Source: Cellulomonadaceae bacterium (GTDB lineage: Bacteria > Actinomycetota > Actinomycetes > Actinomycetales > Cellulomonadaceae). Taken from it: a stretch of DNA of 6,540 nt. Of the stretch, positions 4,978 through 6,540 are shown piece by piece; the first letter of the stretch is position 1, and every line of letters begins with the position of its first letter. The notes under the pieces are model-generated. The model ran no database searches, had not been told where the DNA came from, and was given only the letters and a program-made list of their open reading frames with translations. A program made the translations under genes and the position numbers. The stretch is from positions 1 through 6,540 of the forward strand of contig JAITCK010000041.1 in NCBI GenBank assembly GCA_031283115.1, in the 5' to 3' direction.

Positions 4978-6540
4978 TGTTGTCCTCGCTTCCTTGCAGG
5001 GTTCCCCCGTCGTGTAACGGGAAATGACAGGCGACCACATGGTCGTCGCCGGTGAGGGTCGGCAGTTCGGTATCGCACCGCTGCTGCTGGCCTGCGGGCA
5101 AAACCGCCCGCGCTGGACACCGGGTAGCAAACCGGCACCCAGAAATCTGTGCGGCCGGGCTGGGCAGGTCACCGCGCAACACAATGCGGGTGCGGGTCCG
5201 TTCCAGGGCCGGGTCGGGAATAGGCACCGCGCTGAGCAGGGCCTGGGTGTAGGGGTGGCGGGGGTTGGTGAACACGTCCCGCGTGGCGCCCTTTTCCACC
5301 ACCTGGCCCAAATACATGACGGCCGTGCGGGCGGAAATATGGCGGATAACGGACAGGTCGTGGGCGACAAACAGGAAGGCCACGCCGGTAGACCGTTGAA
5401 TGTCCTCCAGTAGGTTGATGACGCCCGCCTGAATGGACACGTCCAAGGCAGACACCGGTTCATCAAGGACAATGAGTTGCGGGTTCGTGGCCAGTGCCCG
5501 GGCGATAGCGATACGTTGACGTTGCCCGCCCGAAAAATGCGCCGGGAACCTGTCCACGTGGTCAGGGTTGAGGCCCACCAGCCGCATGAGTTCGCCGATA
5601 CGGTCGTTGATTTTCGCCTTGGACCAGCCGTGGACGGCCAGCGGTTCGGCCAGCACATCGTAGATGGGCATCCGGGGATCCAGGGAACTCATCGGGTCTT
5701 GGAAGACTATTTGCAGGTTCTTCCGCAAACCCATCCGCTGACTGCGGGTCAGGTCGGCCACGTTCTTGCCCAGCACCGTGATGGTTCCGCCCTGGGGCGG
5801 CAGCAGGCGCATGATGGCGTTGAGAGTGGTGGTCTTGCCCGACCCTGACTCCCCCACCAGGGCCACCGTCTCGCCTTGGCGAACGTTGAGGGTCACCCCA
5901 TCGACGGCTTTGACCGTGCCGATGCGGCGTTTGAGCAGACCGCCTTTGAGTAGGGGGAAGTGCCGTTGCAGGTCGCGCACGTCCAGCACCGTTTCGCGCT
6001 GATCGCGGGGCACGTCCGCCAGCATGTCTTGCCGGGGGGCGTCCACCTGGTAGACGTCGTCAAAGGTGAGGCCTTGGTCGACAATCTCCTGACTGCGGAT
6101 GCAGGCCACCTGCTGGCCATTGCGGTCACGGATGGTCTGCAGGTCTGGTTCGGCCTCACGGCAGGCGTCCACCACCATGGGGCAGCGGGGGGCGAAAGGA
6201 CAGCCGGGCGGTAGATCAACCAGGGACGGCGGGTTGCCGTCGATAGGAACCAGGCGTTGACTGGATCGGTCAGGCCGGGGCACCGCCCCCAGCAAACCCA
6301 TGGTGTAGGGCATGGCCGGGCGGGCAAAAAGATCATCGACGGGGGCTTTTTCGACGGGCCGTCCCGCATACATGACCAGCACGTCATCGGCGATACCAGC
6401 GACGACGCCTAAGTCGTGGGTAATCATGATGACGGCGGCGCGGGTTTCCCGCTGCGCCTTTTTCAGCACGTCCAACACTTGGGCCTGGATGGTGACGTCC
6501 AGGGCTGTGGTGGGTTCGTCGGCGATGATGACGTCCGGGT
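4961..6540 (-). CDS. oppD: Fused OppD-OppF-type peptide ABC transporter ATPase (N-terminus outside window)
   Basis: This cytoplasmic ATPase powers import of peptides through an ABC permease. The visible 525 residues (numbered from the first full codon at 6538) start inside the first nucleotide-binding domain, at its Walker B (IIADEP) and D-loop, with the switch histidine at 41. An oligopeptide-transporter C-terminal segment follows, with Cys at 113, 119, 126 and 146. The second domain is complete: Walker A GESGSGKTT (229-237), Q-loop Q280, signature FSGGQRQR (335-342), Walker B LIVLDEP with E360, and H393. A second Cys set lies at 468, 474, 488 and 504. Both sites look catalytically intact. 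The frame stays open to the window edge, so the GTG at 6478 is an internal Val codon and not the start. Mycobacterial OppD has the same fused architecture and about 610 residues, suggesting roughly 85-150 residues are missing here. Peptide specificity cannot be read from the ATPase; dppDF-type is the alternative name. Confidence 0.93.
   Translation of the reverse strand, partial: PDVIIADEPTTALDVTIQAQVLDVLKKAQRETRAAVIMITHDLGVVAGIADDVLVMYAGRPVEKAPVDDLFARPAMPYTMGLLGAVPRPDRSSQRLVPIDGNPPSLVDLPPGCPFAPRCPMVVDACREAEPDLQTIRDRNGQQVACIRSQEIVDQGLTFDDVYQVDAPRQDMLADVPRDQRETVLDVRDLQRHFPLLKGGLLKRRIGTVKAVDGVTLNVRQGETVALVGESGSGKTTTLNAIMRLLPPQGGTITVLGKNVADLTRSQRMGLRKNLQIVFQDPMSSLDPRMPIYDVLAEPLAVHGWSKAKINDRIGELMRLVGLNPDHVDRFPAHFSGGQRQRIAIARALATNPQLIVLDEPVSALDVSIQAGVINLLEDIQRSTGVAFLFVAHDLSVIRHISARTAVMYLGQVVEKGATRDVFTNPRHPYTQALLSAVPIPDPALERTRTRIVLRGDLPSPAAQISGCRFATRCPARAVLPAGQQQRCDTELPTLTGDDHVVACHFPLHDGGTLQGSEDNNENNA
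4983..4987 (-). promoter_or_regulatory. Ribosome binding site of SBP1 inside the ATPase gene
   Basis: GAGGA on the minus strand, 5 bases from the ATG at 4977 and lying within the last codons of the ATPase gene. The ATPase stop (4961-4963) is 14 bases past the first base of the SBP1 start codon, so ribosomes ending the ATPase can re-initiate on SBP1. Confidence 0.75.

Noticed and set aside
4978..5658. A 227-residue N-terminal extension of SBP1 that stays open in frame up to 5658
   Set aside because: It overlaps the ATPase gene in another frame on the same strand, and the ATPase has clear motifs there. The extension has the Pro/Arg/Trp-rich composition of a shadow frame, and SBP1 has a signal peptide and ribosome binding site at 4977.

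Overview
The window comes from a high-GC Gram-positive bacterium, most likely an actinomycete. I infer this from the GC-rich coding sequence with C/G-rich third positions, the fused two-domain peptide-transporter ATPase, the lipoprotein signal peptides and the terminators with short U-tracts. A member of Actinomycetaceae or a relative is a guess; I cannot identify the genus from sequence alone.

Every gene I can support lies on the minus strand, so the window reads from right to left. At the right edge (4961-6540) is most of a fused OppD-OppF-type ATPase, which energises an ABC peptide importer; its N-terminal part is outside the window. It overlaps by 17 bases the start of a lipoprotein oligopeptide-binding protein (SBP1, 3223-4977), which ends at a strong hairpin terminator (3165-3200). 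The order fused ATPase then binding protein matches the actinobacterial oppB-oppC-oppD-oppA layout known from mycobacteria, so permease genes are expected just beyond the right edge.

After a 316-base AT-richer leader (2849-3164) comes a second binding protein (SBP2, 1196-2848) with its own strong ribosome binding site and its own terminator (1117-1161). A third binding protein (SBP3, 1-938, C-terminus outside the window) follows. SBP2 and SBP3 are clear paralogues of each other and only distantly related to SBP1. The likely picture is one importer served by several lipid-anchored receptors of different specificity, with SBP2 and SBP3 as separately transcribed units.

The window is mostly an ordinary nutrient-uptake locus and I see no novel defence, mobile or RNA system. 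Points worth a second look are: a 37-residue Asp/Ala/Thr/Gly-rich insertion with in-frame 9-base tandem repeats in SBP3; a Gln in SBP2 where related receptors usually carry the Asp that holds the peptide N-terminus; two terminators with different outer stems but nearly the same inner hairpin; and a recurring GCGG(G)ACA motif in the SBP2 leader.
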